A stretch of DNA of 64,000 bases from Raffaelea ambrosiae (Eukaryota > Ascomycota > Sordariomycetes > Ophiostomatales > Ophiostomataceae): positions 455,276 to 519,275 of the forward strand of contig PCDI01000012.1 of the NCBI GenBank assembly GCA_002778195.1, read 5' to 3'. The position numbers and the translations under genes were made by a program. Below, one piece after another: positions 1-11,877 of the stretch. Position 1 is the first letter of the stretch. Each line of letters begins with the position of its first letter. Under the pieces are notes generated by a model, which saw only the letters and a program-made list of their open reading frames with translations, was not told the DNA's origin and made no database searches.

Positions 1-21
1 AAAAAAAAAAAAAAAAAAGCC

Positions 22-1952
22 ATGTCTGTCTCTGCATGGGTACCGGCCGTATGCCGGCCCGCACGGTCGACGGCTCTTTTTCGTCCGAGGCGGTCACCAC
101 CATGGGGCAAGGGGAGCCTGCCGCGGCCCTTTTCGGTCTCGTCGTCCGTGCTCACGGCGTCGCCGTCGCCGCCAACGCCACAGCCTGCTGCGGCAGCATC
201 GGAGCCTCTGCGGATCCTCTTTTGCGGCTCGGACGACTTTAGCTGCGCTTCTCTGCAGGCATTGCATGACGAGATGCAGCGCCAGCACCCGCACCAGAAA
301 GACGAACACGGCATCATCGAATCCCTGGATGTTGTGGTGCGGCCGGCCAAGCGGACTGGGCGCGGGCGCAAGACTACACAGGAGAGTACGGACATCTCTT
401 TTTCTCACACGATCCACCTTTGTTTTTTTGTATTATACGTAGCCTAACCAGAAGAAACAGGTCCGGTCAAGACGCTGGCTACGTCGCTGGGTCTGCGTGT
501 CCACGAGCGAGATACGTTTACCGGGTGGCAGGTACGTCCTCGACAGCTCCTCTTCCTCAATGGAAAAAAAAAAAAAAAAAAAAAACCACCCTTCTCCAAT
601 CTGACCATTGCCAAGCCGCCGTCGGTCAACCTTATCGTGGCCGTCTCGTTTGGGCTCTTTGTGCCGGCCCGGCTGATACGGGGCGCCCGCTACGGGGGGG
701 TCAACGTGCATCCCTCACTGTTGCCAGAGTGCGTATAAAACTGGAAAGATGGAAGAGAACAGACGAGAGGAGAGACCTTTTTTTTTTTTCCTTTCTTCCC
801 CCCTCCAGGATGAAAAAAAAGTCTAACTTGGGGTTTTTTTTTATGAACAGCCTCCACGGCGCCACGCCGATTGAGCATGCCATCTTGTTGGGGCGCACAC
901 GGACGGGCATCACCGTGCAGACACTGGACGACAAGAAGTTTGACGGAGGACGGATTCTTTTGCAGGGCCCGGGAGAGAGTATGGACCCGAACGAGGACGC
1001 TAATGAAGCGAGCGCCAGCGAGGACCCAAACGAGGACGCCATTGAAGCGAGCGCCAGCGAGGACAAAGCAATCGGCATCCATGTCCCCCCCCGCTGCACC
1101 GCCCCGGAGCTGCGCCAGATCCTGGCACCGATGGGGGCGCACCTGCTGGTGCAGACCCTGCGGAAGGGACTCTACCTGGACGGGGCGGCGTCTGCAGTAC
1201 CCGCTTCTTCATTGAACTCCAGAACTTGTCCCACGGCCGCTCCCAGACTGAGCAAGGCCGACCAGGAGGTGCCCTGGCGGCAGGAGGATCACGAGACACA
1301 CCAGACGACGATGACGATGACGACGACGACGACGACGACGGCCGTGGACGTGGACAGACGCTTCCGGGCCCTGGGGCCGCTGTGGACACATGTTGTGCCG
1401 CCTGCCAAGGCCAGCCAGGCCGGCCAAACCAACCGGGACGGAGGAGGACAAACACACGCTTCACCAACAAAGGCACCGCCACCCCCGAAACGCATCATCC
1501 TGGATGATCTCGAGCCGGTGGCATGTCCGGCTGCGCTGCTGTCGGTGCTGGTCCAGCAAAAAGCCGCCGCCGCCTCCAAGGCAGGACCGCACACAGCAAA
1601 AAGCGACGCTCGGGCGTCGGCGGCGGCGGCTGCTGCTTCGTCGCCGTCGCCCCTCCGGACGGTGACTTTTGTGCAGCAAAACACGCGAGAGGGGGGTTCG
1701 CAACGCCACGTGACCTTGCCTTTCGTGGTCGACGAGACGGGCGACAGCATGATCCTGCCCGTGGGCGTGTCCCTCCTGGGTGACGAGTCGTTGCCATCCT
1801 CCTCAGCAGACGGCCAGACGGGCAAGATAGCCCTCAGGATTGGCACGCTCAAGGCCGAGGGCGACCGGACGAAGCCAGCGGGACGAGCCATCACAGCGTT
1901 TTCCACCGGCGAATCCTTTGGCCAGATTTCCTGGGACGTCGTGGCCTTGTAA
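22..1952 (+). CDS. FMT1: Methionyl-tRNA formyltransferase, mitochondrial
   Basis: The enzyme transfers a formyl group from 10-formyl-THF to initiator Met-tRNA in mitochondria. Proposed exons are 22-385, 461-531, 616-728 and 851-1952 (549 aa), and the frame is kept across all three introns. Visible family motifs are LRILFCGSDDFS near the N-terminus, NVHPSLLP in the catalytic region, the HGATPIEHAILLG helix, and TGITVQ...KFDGG with the conserved Asp. The C-terminal domain starts with an APRLSKAD motif. The start at 22 has a fair context (agccATG), and an Arg/Ser-rich, acid-poor leader fits a mitochondrial presequence. Intron 2 holds a run of about 22 A and has a weak 3' splice site, so its end is the least certain. 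Oddities are a duplicated 13-residue acidic unit (984-1061) and a Thr run, both enlarging the protein. The window begins in a poly-A run, so more 5' sequence may lie outside. Confidence 0.88.
984..1061 (+). repeat. Two tandem 39-bp units inside FMT1
   Basis: Two adjacent 39-bp copies (984-1022 and 1023-1061) encode DPNEDANEASASE and DPNEDAIEASASE. They differ at a few bases, keep frame, and lie between the formyltransferase fold and the C-terminal domain. Confidence 0.9.
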
Positions 1953-2515
1953 GGTCAAAAGAGATGTTGCATATGAGCCATGATTGTATGATACGATAGC
2001 ACATCAGAGAAAGAGAGAGGGAGCATGTCCCATAGAAAAAAATCTATTGGGGAAAGAGATGAAAATAGGTAACGCTAGTAGCTTCTATGGTACAGAGTGG
2101 GATGAATAGAGAGAAAATTCAGCTTCATCACCACATATTCGTGGGGGTTTTTTTTTTTGCGAACCGCGCAATGAATTCGTTAAGAGAGTCGTTACATTCG
2201 CGTCGCCGTAATTCGCTGCCGTTATGCGTTGCTTTGCCGGACAGATTTGTAGATGTTGTGTTTGCTCGTGAAACGTGAGAAAAAGGCAAAAATAAAAATC
2301 AGATGAGCTCCCGTCCCAGATCTCCCCTTCCGCCGTGGTTGTAAAGACACAATACACATGCAAATTTCCCGTATTTCCAGTACAAGTTAGATGAAGACAA
2401 TGAGCAAATGGCACAGACGATAATAAATCAGGTAGGGGTGGGAGAGCTCAAGAGGCTCAGCTGCCGGTGCACATGTGTGCTACCGTGATGATCCTAAGAA
2501 TTGTTCTTTGAATTC
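1953..2515. other. Intergenic region between two 3' ends
   Basis: This gap separates the convergent ends of FMT1 and the STF2-like gene. It is AT-rich compared with the genes and presumably carries both 3' UTRs. I see no coding signal in it. Confidence 0.6.
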
Positions 2516-3090
2516 TTAGGCGCTCTTGGCATCGTCCGAACCCGCCGACGAGTGAGAGTCGGTCATGCGGAGGCTATCATCGTCGTCCTCCTCAAGGGGA
2601 CCATGAACGTCCTCTTCAAAGACCGGGTCGGTCTCGTTGACATCGAACTTCGTCTTGAAGTTCTTGATGTCGGTGGTCATGCTGCTGCTATTGGAGCGGC
2701 GGCGAGCATTGTTGAAATTGAACGACGGAACGTCGACAATCTCCTCACCCGGGCCTCCCCAGTTGCCTTTGCCACAGCCGTTCTTCTTGGTCTTCTTGGG
2801 GTCTGTGTCGGCAAATCCGTTCTTGGCAAAGAACTTGGGGAGATGCTCCTCCGGCCCCAGAGCTTCAGCTTCGGCGCCGTAGTGGCGGTCGTTGAACTTG
2901 TGGGAGCGAGTCACTTTTTTTTGGTACAGTCAGCGTCTGAACGAAGGAATCAAACAGTCAAAGAATCAAAGACAGCACCAAGTGGTGAAAACTAGTCAAG
3001 CAACAACAACTTGACAAGGGAAGCAGCAGCACGATGCCATTGGGCGATGACCATGATGTATGGGAGGATGCAGGGTCGAATACACTTACT
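2516..3090 (-). CDS. STF2/TMA10-family hydrophilin (ATPase-stabilising-factor type)
   Basis: The 132-residue product begins MTRSHKFNDR and contains KFFAKNGFAD, KKNGCGKGNWG and GPGEEI. These match the yeast Stf2/Tma10 family (yeast members about 85 aa), small hydrophilic proteins linked to F1Fo-ATPase inhibitor stability, ribosome association and desiccation tolerance. The main exon is 2516-2913. In the genome the first in-frame codon before TRSHK reads GTG. A consensus donor (GTAAGT, minus strand) follows an A at 3090, and an acceptor AG lies at 2915-2914, so splicing out 2914-3089 (176 nt) joins A to TG and makes ATG. The start codon is therefore read as interrupted by the intron. The C-terminal half is acidic and Ser-rich and extends beyond the yeast proteins. 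A TATA box lies about 80 bp upstream. The family call is firm; the split start is strong inference. Confidence 0.85.
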
Positions 3091-3166
3091 GTTGATGGAT
3101 GGAATGTGATGGTAAAAGAGATGAAAGGGGTAGACCAAAAGCTGCCAGAGAGTTAGAATAGGGATG

Positions 3167-3175
3167 CCTTTTATA
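3167..3175 (-). promoter_or_regulatory. TATA box of the STF2-like gene
   Basis: The minus strand reads TATAAAAGG here, 77-85 bp upstream of the first base of the start codon. This is a good TATA element for a short-5'UTR, stress-type gene. Confidence 0.65.
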
Positions 3176-4146
3176 CAACAACCAGCTGGTGTGATGCGGG
3201 GTCAGGTGGACGATGAGTGGATGAGAGAGAAGGGAGGTGGCAGTAAGGGTTGCAGGAGGTACACTTGTGAGGTACTCCAAGAGGCAGGTACTCCGAGATC
3301 AAGCGTGTGTACTCGGCTACCCCCCCGGTGTACTCTGGATCCAACAGGTTCCTGCGGAACGAGAATTTCGAGCGAGGGAATATCCACTCGATAGCCGACC
3401 AACATATGCCCAGGATTGGCGCCAGATAAGTGAGAGAGGAGGGTGGGAACTTACTTTGGTTCAGGCTACGTCAGACAAGATACGACTGGCGAGACAAAGA
3501 TCGACGAAAGATGGGCGAGAGAAGGGTGAGAAGAGCGGAGGTTGCGTGGATGTAGATAGGAATTGCGTCTTAGGTGAGGAGATAGAGCGGGTGAAGTGGA
3601 AACCGAATCAGAGCGAGATGCTCGACAAGAGATAGGCCGAGAGGGGAGAGAGAGACGAGATGGGAAAAAAGTGGTGAGTAAGTGATCAAGCTACAGAAGA
3701 GTGGGCGCCAGAGAGAGCCCAAGTGGATGAACAAAGGGAGAGCGAAATGGATGATATGACTAGTATTAGAGACGGCTTGATTAGGCCTCTTTTCGAAGAG
3801 GAAGCTGTGATTGGAAGAGAGGTTGGCGTGCAGATAGATATGCAGATGATCGATGGATGGTCGATGAATGGTTGATGGTCGAAGGAAGCTGCTAGCTTGG
3901 AGCGGTAGTTGTTGAGTTGCTTTTCTGGTAGAAGAGCTATACGATGATGTGATGATTGGATGAGGAGAGTGGGAGGACAGGAAGGCACGAGAGAAGGAGG
4001 AGGGCGAGCTCCTTATAAACACGCATAGCCGATGGACCAGTTGCAGTCACAGAAACGGAACAGAAACGGAAAGCGCAGACGCCGGCACAGGAAAGGAAGG
4101 CACGCAGAAGGACACGCAGGGAAGGCACAGGGCGAAGGTACGTTGT

Positions 4147-4187
4147 ACACACACACGCACACACACACACAGACACACAGACACACA
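4147..4187. repeat. CA microsatellite
   Basis: Imperfect (AC)n tract with occasional G substitutions. Confidence 0.9.
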
Positions 4188-6441
4188 AGTGGTCTGTTTC
4201 GTCGTGCCTTCCCCCCCGCCAGCCGCTGGGTGGTGGTTGCCCGTTTCGCTGCCTCCCCCCATCCCCACTTAACCTCGTCCCAGGTCAGGCGAGCTGTTTG
4301 TGACGTTTGGGGTCGGCAGGCGCAACGGCGAATTGCAGTCGCGTGACCTCACGCAACCAGGGGGTGGAAAGGCGAGCAGGCAGGGTAAATTGGGGGGGTG
4401 CAAGCTGATCTGACGGCTAGAACCCCAACAAACGGCCGGAGCGAGCATTCTCGAGGCTTCCCCGTCTCCATTGCACTTGCCATTGGGGAGGGGGACAAGT
4501 CTCTTACTCGTAATAAGCTAATACGCATTTTCATACTGCGGGATCGACGGGGCCACATTGGCATGCCGTGTGGCTGGCCGTATGACGTCTCCTCTGAGCT
4601 GCACTGTGTGATGTCCAATTTCTTTGTTTGGCTGCATTGTTGCATTGCTGCATTTCGCGCGCGTTTGCTCCTCCGGAGTCAATTGGCTTGCTTGCCCGCT
4701 GCGGCCGCTCTGGCTGCAGTGTAAGAGGTTGTGTCTTGTTTGCGTCTTGTTGTGTCTTCACTCTGTTTCATTTGCTCGTCAGCTCATAACAGCCATGTAC
4801 AAAGTACTCTGCTCACTCAGGCGGCCTGGCAAGCCAGAGCCACTCACTGGCTGGCATGCGTCCTGTGACATCAGCCGACCCACTGGAGCTTGGTTTGTTT
4901 TGGGGTGGCACTATCATTCCTATGCAGTTGCGTGCAGCTGCGTGCAGTTACGAAGCCACGGGCAACACAAAGGCAGCCAGCCACGCGGCGAGCAGCTGGA
5001 GTAAGGTCCCTCCCCAAGGAAAAAGCAAGCAAGGCAACGCCAATCCGGGAGCTCAACACATAGAGTCCACTCTGGCTTGTGTTTGGTCGTGTAATACACG
5101 CCTCTTCTTTCCCTTTTTTGCTGCCACCCTGGCCGATACCCCGCAAAATTGGCCCACGCTAAAGCTGGCTGGGTGCGAGTGGGTACTTGGTTCGATGCGG
5201 TTCTGTTGCGAGAGAGAGTGTGTGTGTGCCTCTGTCTTGCTGGGTCGCTCCTGCTCTCCCAAGGTGGTGTGTGCCTTGCATCCTACGAACAAGCACGAAA
5301 CCGCATATAGAACACCCAATCTTAGTTAAGCACCGTGTCCGAACAGGCCGCCGCAGCACTGTCGCCCAGACAGGCGGCTGTTGCTGCGACATTTCCGTTT
5401 TCCCACCGCTTCCCACCCTCCCCACCCATCGAAATCTACAGAAACCGCGTGAACTCGATCGAAACACGGCCAGGCGCAGCGTGCCCCTCCCCAGGGAGCA
5501 GCTCTGGAACTTGAGAAAGTGGACAAGTGGTCTCATCAGATTGCAGAGGAGACAAACTCAATTCAGGAACGGGTCCAGGGTGGTTCGTGCTATGGTGCGC
5601 GTGTGACCCCAAGTGCACAAAGCTAAGATAATACTACGGGTGGAGTCAATTCGGAGCTGGGCAAGCCCGACGACCAAGCAAACGCAGCCAGGGACAAGAG
5701 ACGAGTGCAACTCCTCGTATGTACGGTGTGCGGTGTAGACAAAGAACATCCTAGACCCAAGGATTGGTATCGAAAACCACCTGTTTTCGGCCTCCCAAGA
5801 TGAGTCAAGCAAAAAAAAGAGGTCATATGGCCGTGCCGAACAGACCTGTTTCGGGGAAGTGAGACGAACCAGCTTAGGGAACGCCCACCACAAATGGCTG
5901 TGCGAAAACGGAGAACAGAGCAGCGAATAGAGAAAAGCTTCTGGACTGCAATGAGTATCTACACCATAGTCAATTCCCCCATAACACCATCGCGCCTTCC
6001 TTGCCATGCATCAATCGCCCTTTGCTGCGCTTTTTCATGCGGATCAGGCCAGCTTATATAGTTTAGTATACCGCACATATTAGCACCTACTATGTATATA
6101 GCGCCAGAAGACAACAGCCGACTTCTCTTGCGTGTCTATGCTGTGTTCCCTATCTGCCCTGTAGCTAATATTACTTATCTGGCCTCTCTATCTGTGTCCT
6201 GTGGGATGCATTCTGGTATGACATCAACGACGATCCAGCAGGTCCGATGGCGTGACCCGCCCCTGCCCCAAATGCAAGAGTTCCCCCATAATTATTGACT
6301 AAGGTGCCGGGATACCCTGAGAAGACCCTCCAGGCCCCCCCTAGGCTATCTCTCGCGCTCCTCGTACAAAGTAGTTGCCGGCGGCTCCCCGGCTTCGTAG
6401 CGGAGTATTATTTGGGGCCCTTTGAGAGGCGGATCCACTTT

Positions 6442-6503
6442 AAAAGAGTCACTGCAGGCTGCTTGGCCGTGTCCACTCTGCTCAAAGAAAAGAGTCACTG
6501 CAG
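6442..6503. repeat. 16-bp direct repeat pair
   Basis: AAAAGAGTCACTGCAG occurs exactly at 6442-6457 and again at 6488-6503, 46 bp apart, in a non-coding stretch. Confidence 0.9.
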
Positions 6504-6832
6504 CCGGCCAGCAGCCTGCAAACCCGACGTTTCGCTGAGAATCAATCCACTTTACCACGCCACCGACATCGGACGAAGCTCTTGTGGAGAGAGAGCCTTT
6601 TTCTACGAAGAGCTCTTCCAAGAGCTAAGATATTACTTGTCGTGACTGTTCGCGATTCTCCAACACTGCAGTAGAGTATCATTCCTTTGGCCATTGTGGA
6701 TCTCGATCGCGGTACTTGAAAATTCTCCGTGAAGAACCGTTGTTGACCTGTGACACAATTCTTGTTGGGGGCCCAGAAGCAAAAAATGGAGGAACACAGT
6801 TTGCGTTCGTTGTGCCTAGTAATAGTCGGCAG

Positions 6833-6940
6833 CTTTTCTGTTGAAGGGTACAGCTTGTGTTGTAGTCATCGTTTTCTGTTGAATAGGACAGTTTGTGTAC
6901 ATAGTAGTCATCAGCCTTTCTGTTGAAGAGGCTCAGCTTG
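6833..6940. repeat. Imperfect triple tandem repeat of about 37 bp
   Basis: Three diverged units (6833-6869, 6870-6911, 6912-6940) share a TTTCTGTTGAA core followed by CAGCTTG or CAGTTTG, and the first two end in TAGTCAT. Confidence 0.75.
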
Positions 6941-7708
6941 AACCTAGGCACTACCTTGCTCATCTACTCTTTCATATATTCCTTTTCGCCTCCCTTCTTT
7001 GTGGTCTTGTCTTATGTTTTGCCTCCTTTATCAGCCACGCGCCCATGACACACCGGTGGGCCTCCGCTTAGGACGGGCTCTCCTGGTCTGGCTATGTGTC
7101 CCCATCGCCCGTCTCCCGGGGCGTACATGCACGCCGACTTTCCGTGGCACCATTCGGGACCCTGTGTTGCCGGCCGACCCGAGAAGTCGCAGCGTGGCCA
7201 TATGCTGGCCAAGCCACTTAGGCTACACAGAGGCATTGACGATAACAAAACACAGCAGACACCGAGGACACAGGTACTGCAATGATACAGACTCTATTCC
7301 GGTAATATTTTCCGTAATCATACCATGGCACGCGCAAATGGGTAGTTTTCTATGTATGTACAAAAGGAGGGTGGGTGGAATGCTCATATGCTGCTGCACA
7401 AACCCCCTCCCGTAAAAGATCCCCCGTGTCTGATGCGTGGTGGATTTGTGTGTTCTGCGCATGTATGAAACAAACGAGAGAATAATCAAACAAAAGTAGG
7501 CCTCCCCAGAAAAGATAAAGCAGAACATGGCGTGTGAGTACGGCAAGCAAGAAGAAATGTGACCCGACTCAAAAAAAAAGCAAGGGAATCAGTGGCTATG
7601 AGCAACGAAACAAGAGAAAAAAAAGGGAGAGAAGCAAGACAGAGAACAGGAAAAATAACACGTCTCGTGGGCTCAGTACGTAGAACGCCGGGCGGCTTCT
7701 AACTGTCG

Positions 7709-9998
7709 CTACCTGGACTCCTTGGCATGCTTATCTGCTGCCTGTTGTGAAGAGGAGGATGACGATGCCGACGAGGCTGTCTCTTCTCCTTGTTTTGTCG
7801 CCGTGTGTCCCTTCTCCACTACACTGCCCTCGTCCTCGCTGTCCTCGCCCAGACTGTACCGCGGCTCCTCTGTGAAGTGCAGCGCATCCAGCTCGCTCTC
7901 GTCAAAGTCGCCGGCCTCCAAGTCCCGGTTGGCTCGCCGGTGCCGGAACGCTTCCAGCCGGGAACCAAGACCGCCACCGCTGCCGCCGTTGCTGTTGATA
8001 GCACCGCCGACCGACTGCACTGTGTCCGACGAGGAGCCGGCCGTGCCTCTAGTGCCCGATCCACCGGCAGGACCGCCTGCAACGTTGTGGTAGCCCTGCA
8101 GCCGGCGACGGCGACGGTCGCGCCACACAAAGTAGCCCCAGGCCACGGCGGCCACGGACACAATGACCAGCACAAGCTCGCCGCTCTTCTGGTAGGCAGC
8201 CCACTTGGCGGCATCGAGCTTCTCCTTCTCTGCCTCCTGAGCAGCAGTGCCGTTGCCTGCTGTGCCGCCGACCGTGGTCTCCGGGCCGGGCTCGCCATCC
8301 AGGCGGGAGTCGGCCGGCTTGCCGCCGATGCTGCTGATGTCGACGCCCATGAAGCGGTCGACCATGTCGCGCGTGCGCCGTGGGTAGTCAAAAGGCACCA
8401 TGTGCGACGAGTTGTAAAAGAGCACGTAGGACAGGTTGCGCGCCTCCTGCCAGAAGCCCGCGTTCTCGCCCTCAAAGGTCCAGGTGCGCCGCGGCGCCCA
8501 GTTGCCCGGGGACACCTCGAAGCCCTTGCCGCCGTTCCACTCCATGTTGCCGATGAGCGCCTCCGTGCCCAGGTGGTTGCAGATCAGGTCCTCGGCGCCC
8601 GAGAAGAGCACCACGGGCACCTCGGTCAGGATCTGCGGCAGGAACGCAATGGACGGCTTCGACGAGTGCGCGCGGAACTGCGAGCCCACCTGGCCGTTGC
8701 ACTCCTGCCAGCCCGTGTTCTTGTTGGAGTTGATGTGCAGCGCCTTGACGACGTCCGGGCGGCGCAGGTACGGCGTCAGGTACTCCAGGTCTGGCGGCCA
8801 GTTCATGCCGCAGCTCGGGAAGGTGTCGGTCAGCCGGACGTCGTACATGTTGATGCAGTCCTTGTTGTTGCCTTTGGCCTTATTCGTGAGTTGCAGTATT
8901 TCCTGCAGGATTTTTTCGCACGCCGGTATGTCCACTGCCAGCTCATCGCGGGGCTTGCCAGATATTTCCCTGAGACAGGTGCGGCGCTGGCCCTCGAGTT
9001 TTTCGGCAATGTCAGAGTCTTTCTTGACGAGGCCCTTCTCGTAGGAGAAGTCCAGGTAGGCTTCGTACTGCTCAGCCGGCGAGATCCAGCCGTTGCCGAT
9101 GAGCAGGCCCTTGAGCTCCCACTTGTGCTCCGTGTCGGGCTTCTTGTTACGCTCGAGGATGTGCTTGGCAATATACGGGATGTGCTGACCGGCATAAGAC
9201 TCGCCAGCAATGTAGAGCTGTTTGCATGCTTGTTAGTATCTTCCTCCCAAGTTCCTACAATGCCCAGCAGTTTGCGCCATCTCTTCCTCCAAAAGCAGTC
9301 GGATCGACCGGATCGGTCACGTACATCGTCATGTTCATACTCTGGGAACAGTTTGAACCACTTCTCCAAAAACACCACGAATTGGTCGGCCATCTCGTCC
9401 AGCTCGTGCACGAAGCTATCGGTGTCGACGAAGCTGAAGCCCGTGCCGACCGGGTTGTCGACGAACATGATGTTGGCAAACTCGTTCCAGGATCCTTCGT
9501 TGTAGGCCAGCGTGTGATCGTCCTTGAGGCGGTAGGGGCCAACCTCCATAAGGGCGCCGTCCTCGGAGCTGCAGCCGGGGCCGCCGTTGAGCCAGATGAT
9601 TGTTCGTTGCCGGTTGGCGATGTGTTTGTTCTGGAAGTGCCAGAAGAAGAGGTTGCCGTTGTGTTCGGGGGTGATCTCGATATGGCTGCAGGGCGTGGCT
9701 CGTTAGTCCAACGTACTTTGCTCTGTCTGGCATGCGCCGCTTTGTTGTCTCCTCCCATCGCCATCGCCTTCGTCCTCCCCTTCTCTCCGCCCTCCACCGG
9801 CTCTTCGGCGCTTCGTTTTCGCCTGCCTTGTACTCACCCAGCATGCATCTTCAACAACGGCCCGTCGGGCTGGCCTGGTAGCGAATGCACAAAGTAGTCG
9901 CCTGCGGCTGGCTCAGCATGTGCCGCTCCCATCCACAGCGACGATGCGGCGGCCACGGCTGCCGCGACAGCCGGCCATCGGCGCCACGAGATGGTCAT
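7709..9998 (-). CDS. KEX1: Pheromone-processing carboxypeptidase Kex1
   Basis: This trans-Golgi serine carboxypeptidase (S10 family) removes C-terminal Lys/Arg after Kex2 cleavage of secreted precursors. Exons on the minus strand are 9998-9838, 9685-9325 and 9217-7709 (676 aa). It has an N-terminal signal peptide ending near GAAHA, the WLNGGPGCSS motif, the nucleophile in GESYAG (Ser181), Asp384 in FSGAED, and His446 in SSHMVPFD. A single membrane segment near residues 521-538 is followed by an Arg-rich stop-transfer stretch and an acidic cytosolic tail, the usual type I topology. Length is slightly above the common 600-640 aa. The first in-frame methionine (MTISWRR) is used as start; a GTG six codons upstream is not. 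It is divergently transcribed from SFM1. Confidence 0.95.
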
Positions 9999-11044
9999 AT
10001 TGGTCGATACCGACACGATGTCGTCGGTGGATTCAACAGTCGCAGGATACTGAAAGAAAAAAAGTCGCAGAACGGCCGGTCGCTTGTCAAAAGCGACGGC
10101 GAGAGGTTAAAATCAAGATGCGGCGCCGTATGCGTAATATGGCAAGCCGTTCGGAATGTTCGATGCCGAGACAAAAGGACACTGCAAAGAAAAAGAAAGG
10201 AAAAATAAAGGATGGAAAAAAAGGACAGAAGAGAATCAATAAGCGGCTTCTTTCACAACACCCCTGAAATCAGTCTGTGGCAGGACGAGGCCTGCAGGCG
10301 ACAGCGGGAGAAAAGACCGACAATTCCGCAGAACATAAGTAAAGGAAACCCCCGAAGAAGGAAACCAGAAAAGAAAAGTAGTTGTTGTCCAGAGGTTGGC
10401 ACGGTGCAACAGCCAGAAGGACGTGGGAGAATAGGTGTCCCCTCGAGAAAGATGGCTGAGTAGTTTGAGATGGATATTATTATTATTACGGGCGTCTCTT
10501 TTGGCTGGTGGAACAGGTTTCGTCAGCCTGGCGCCGCCCCCAGCCAGTGGGATTTGCGCGCACAGGGGGGCGAGGGTCCGGATAAAGCGGGGCCCTGTCT
10601 GAGAAGGCAGGTGCGACGGACACGAGTGCGCCATTGAACTCGCCAACGCCCCGTCGATCACGTGCATACTGCCGAACAGAGATCTGAATAGATCCGTATT
10701 TGGGGTCCAAAGCACCTATTGTTGAACGGCGCACCGGATACGGCAACGAACTCTTGATCCAAGGCCGCAGATATGAGCAGAACGGAATTTCTGACTGGCA
10801 AGCCACTGAGCCCCTCGTGGTGTTGGAGGCAGCGTTGGCACTTGAGATTCGGGCGTCGAAAAAATAGCGGCGACCCACAAGCTTTAACGAAGCGGCTTAG
10901 TCACCATTGAGGCTTGGAATTTGAAAAAATTACACAATAGAAGGGTGAGAAGATACATGAATGGGGATTCTGATATTCAGAACCGGAGAAACAAGCACAC
11001 AAACACTCGGAAACATACTTGGCCTATACAAATACCAAAAAAAA
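9999..11044. other. Divergent promoter region of KEX1 and SFM1
   Basis: About 1 kb separates two divergent start codons. It contains A-rich tracts near 10180-10220 and no coding signal. Confidence 0.6.
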
Positions 11045-11877
11045 ATGGGCAAGACATACATTGTCGAGTACCTGGACGAGGAATTGGGGCCTTGGTCAGA
11101 GCTAGAGTACCTGACGATTGCCAAAGAGACTGGCTCTTTGTGCTTGTCGTCTGTGCCGACGTCACTGGTGCTCCCAGAGGCCCTGAAAGCTGTCCCGGGC
11201 TTCCAGGCTGAGACGCGCAGCGTGGAGGAGCTTCACGGGTCGGACCCGTCCAAAAAGGCACGGGTGTGTCTGCTGGACCCGGCTGCTGAGAAGGAACTGG
11301 CGCCCGAGGACGGCGACACATTCGATGTATTTCTGTTTGGTGGTATTCTGGGAGATGATCCTCCGCGAGGTTAGTCTGCCGGCAAGGAATGAGCTTCTTC
11401 CAAGTTCGTATCTGGGGTTTTAACAAAACAAAAAACAAAAATGCAGACCGCACTTCGGAACTGCGCAAGAAGGGCTTCGAAGGCCGGCGTCTGGGCCCCA
11501 TCCAAATGACGACGGATACAGCCGTACGGGTCACACGGATCGTGGCCGAGCAGAGGAGTGAGTGAGGATGGGATTTTCGGGAACGCAATGTCTGGCCAAG
11601 CTCTCTGACACACGGCAGCCCCCTTGGCCAAGATACCCTACGTGGACTACCCGGACCTCACGTTCAACGAGCACGAGAGCACGCAGATGCCCTTCCGCTA
11701 CGTCAAGGGTGGCGATGGCAAGCCGGTGATGCCAGAGGTGCGTGCACATGTTGATGGATCAGAATGCAGTGGCAGAGTCGTATCATTTTTGTGTCTGGTG
11801 GGACTAACAGCAGAGCCAAGGGTATGGTCGAGCTGATCAAGAAAGACGCCGACAAGGCAATTGATGATCTGTTTTGA
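11045..11877 (+). CDS. SFM1: SPOUT-family protein arginine methyltransferase Sfm1
   Basis: This is a SAM-dependent methyltransferase of the SPOUT (DUF431) family; yeast Sfm1 monomethylates an arginine of ribosomal protein Rps3. Exons are 11045-11369, 11447-11557, 11619-11737 and 11821-11877 (203 aa; yeast 213). Matching motifs in order are YIVEYLDEELGPW at the N-terminus, ARVCLLDP, FDVFLFGGILGDDPPR spanning into DRTSELR across intron 1, QMTTDTAVRVT, IPYVDYPDLTFNEHE, MPFRYV and the C-terminal GMVELIKKDA. All introns have GT-AG ends and preserve frame. The start follows an A-rich leader. The fourth exon is only 57 nt and is supported by close similarity of its 18 residues to the yeast C-terminus. 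Confidence 0.93.

Larger units (their letters stand above)
3176..7708. other. Large intergenic region, no gene recognised
   Basis: About 4.5 kb lies between the STF2-like promoter and the KEX1 3' end. Open frames in it are short, lack family motifs and occur on both strands. It holds a CA microsatellite, a 16-bp direct repeat pair and an imperfect triple repeat, each listed separately. The part next to 3176 is probably the promoter of the STF2-like gene. Confidence 0.55.

Noticed and set aside
532..615. Frameshift or assembly error in FMT1 at the poly-A run
   Set aside because: Removing 532-615 as an intron keeps the frame and rejoins conserved sequence on both sides, so an intron explains it better, although the acceptor is weak.
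5558..6007. Minus-strand open frame of 149 codons
   Set aside because: No domain, no start context and no continuation; it lies in a repeat-bearing gene-free stretch.
7790..9505. Long plus-strand open frame opposite KEX1
   Set aside because: It is the antisense shadow of a clear serine carboxypeptidase in GC-rich DNA and has Ala/Val/Arg-dominated, motif-free sequence.
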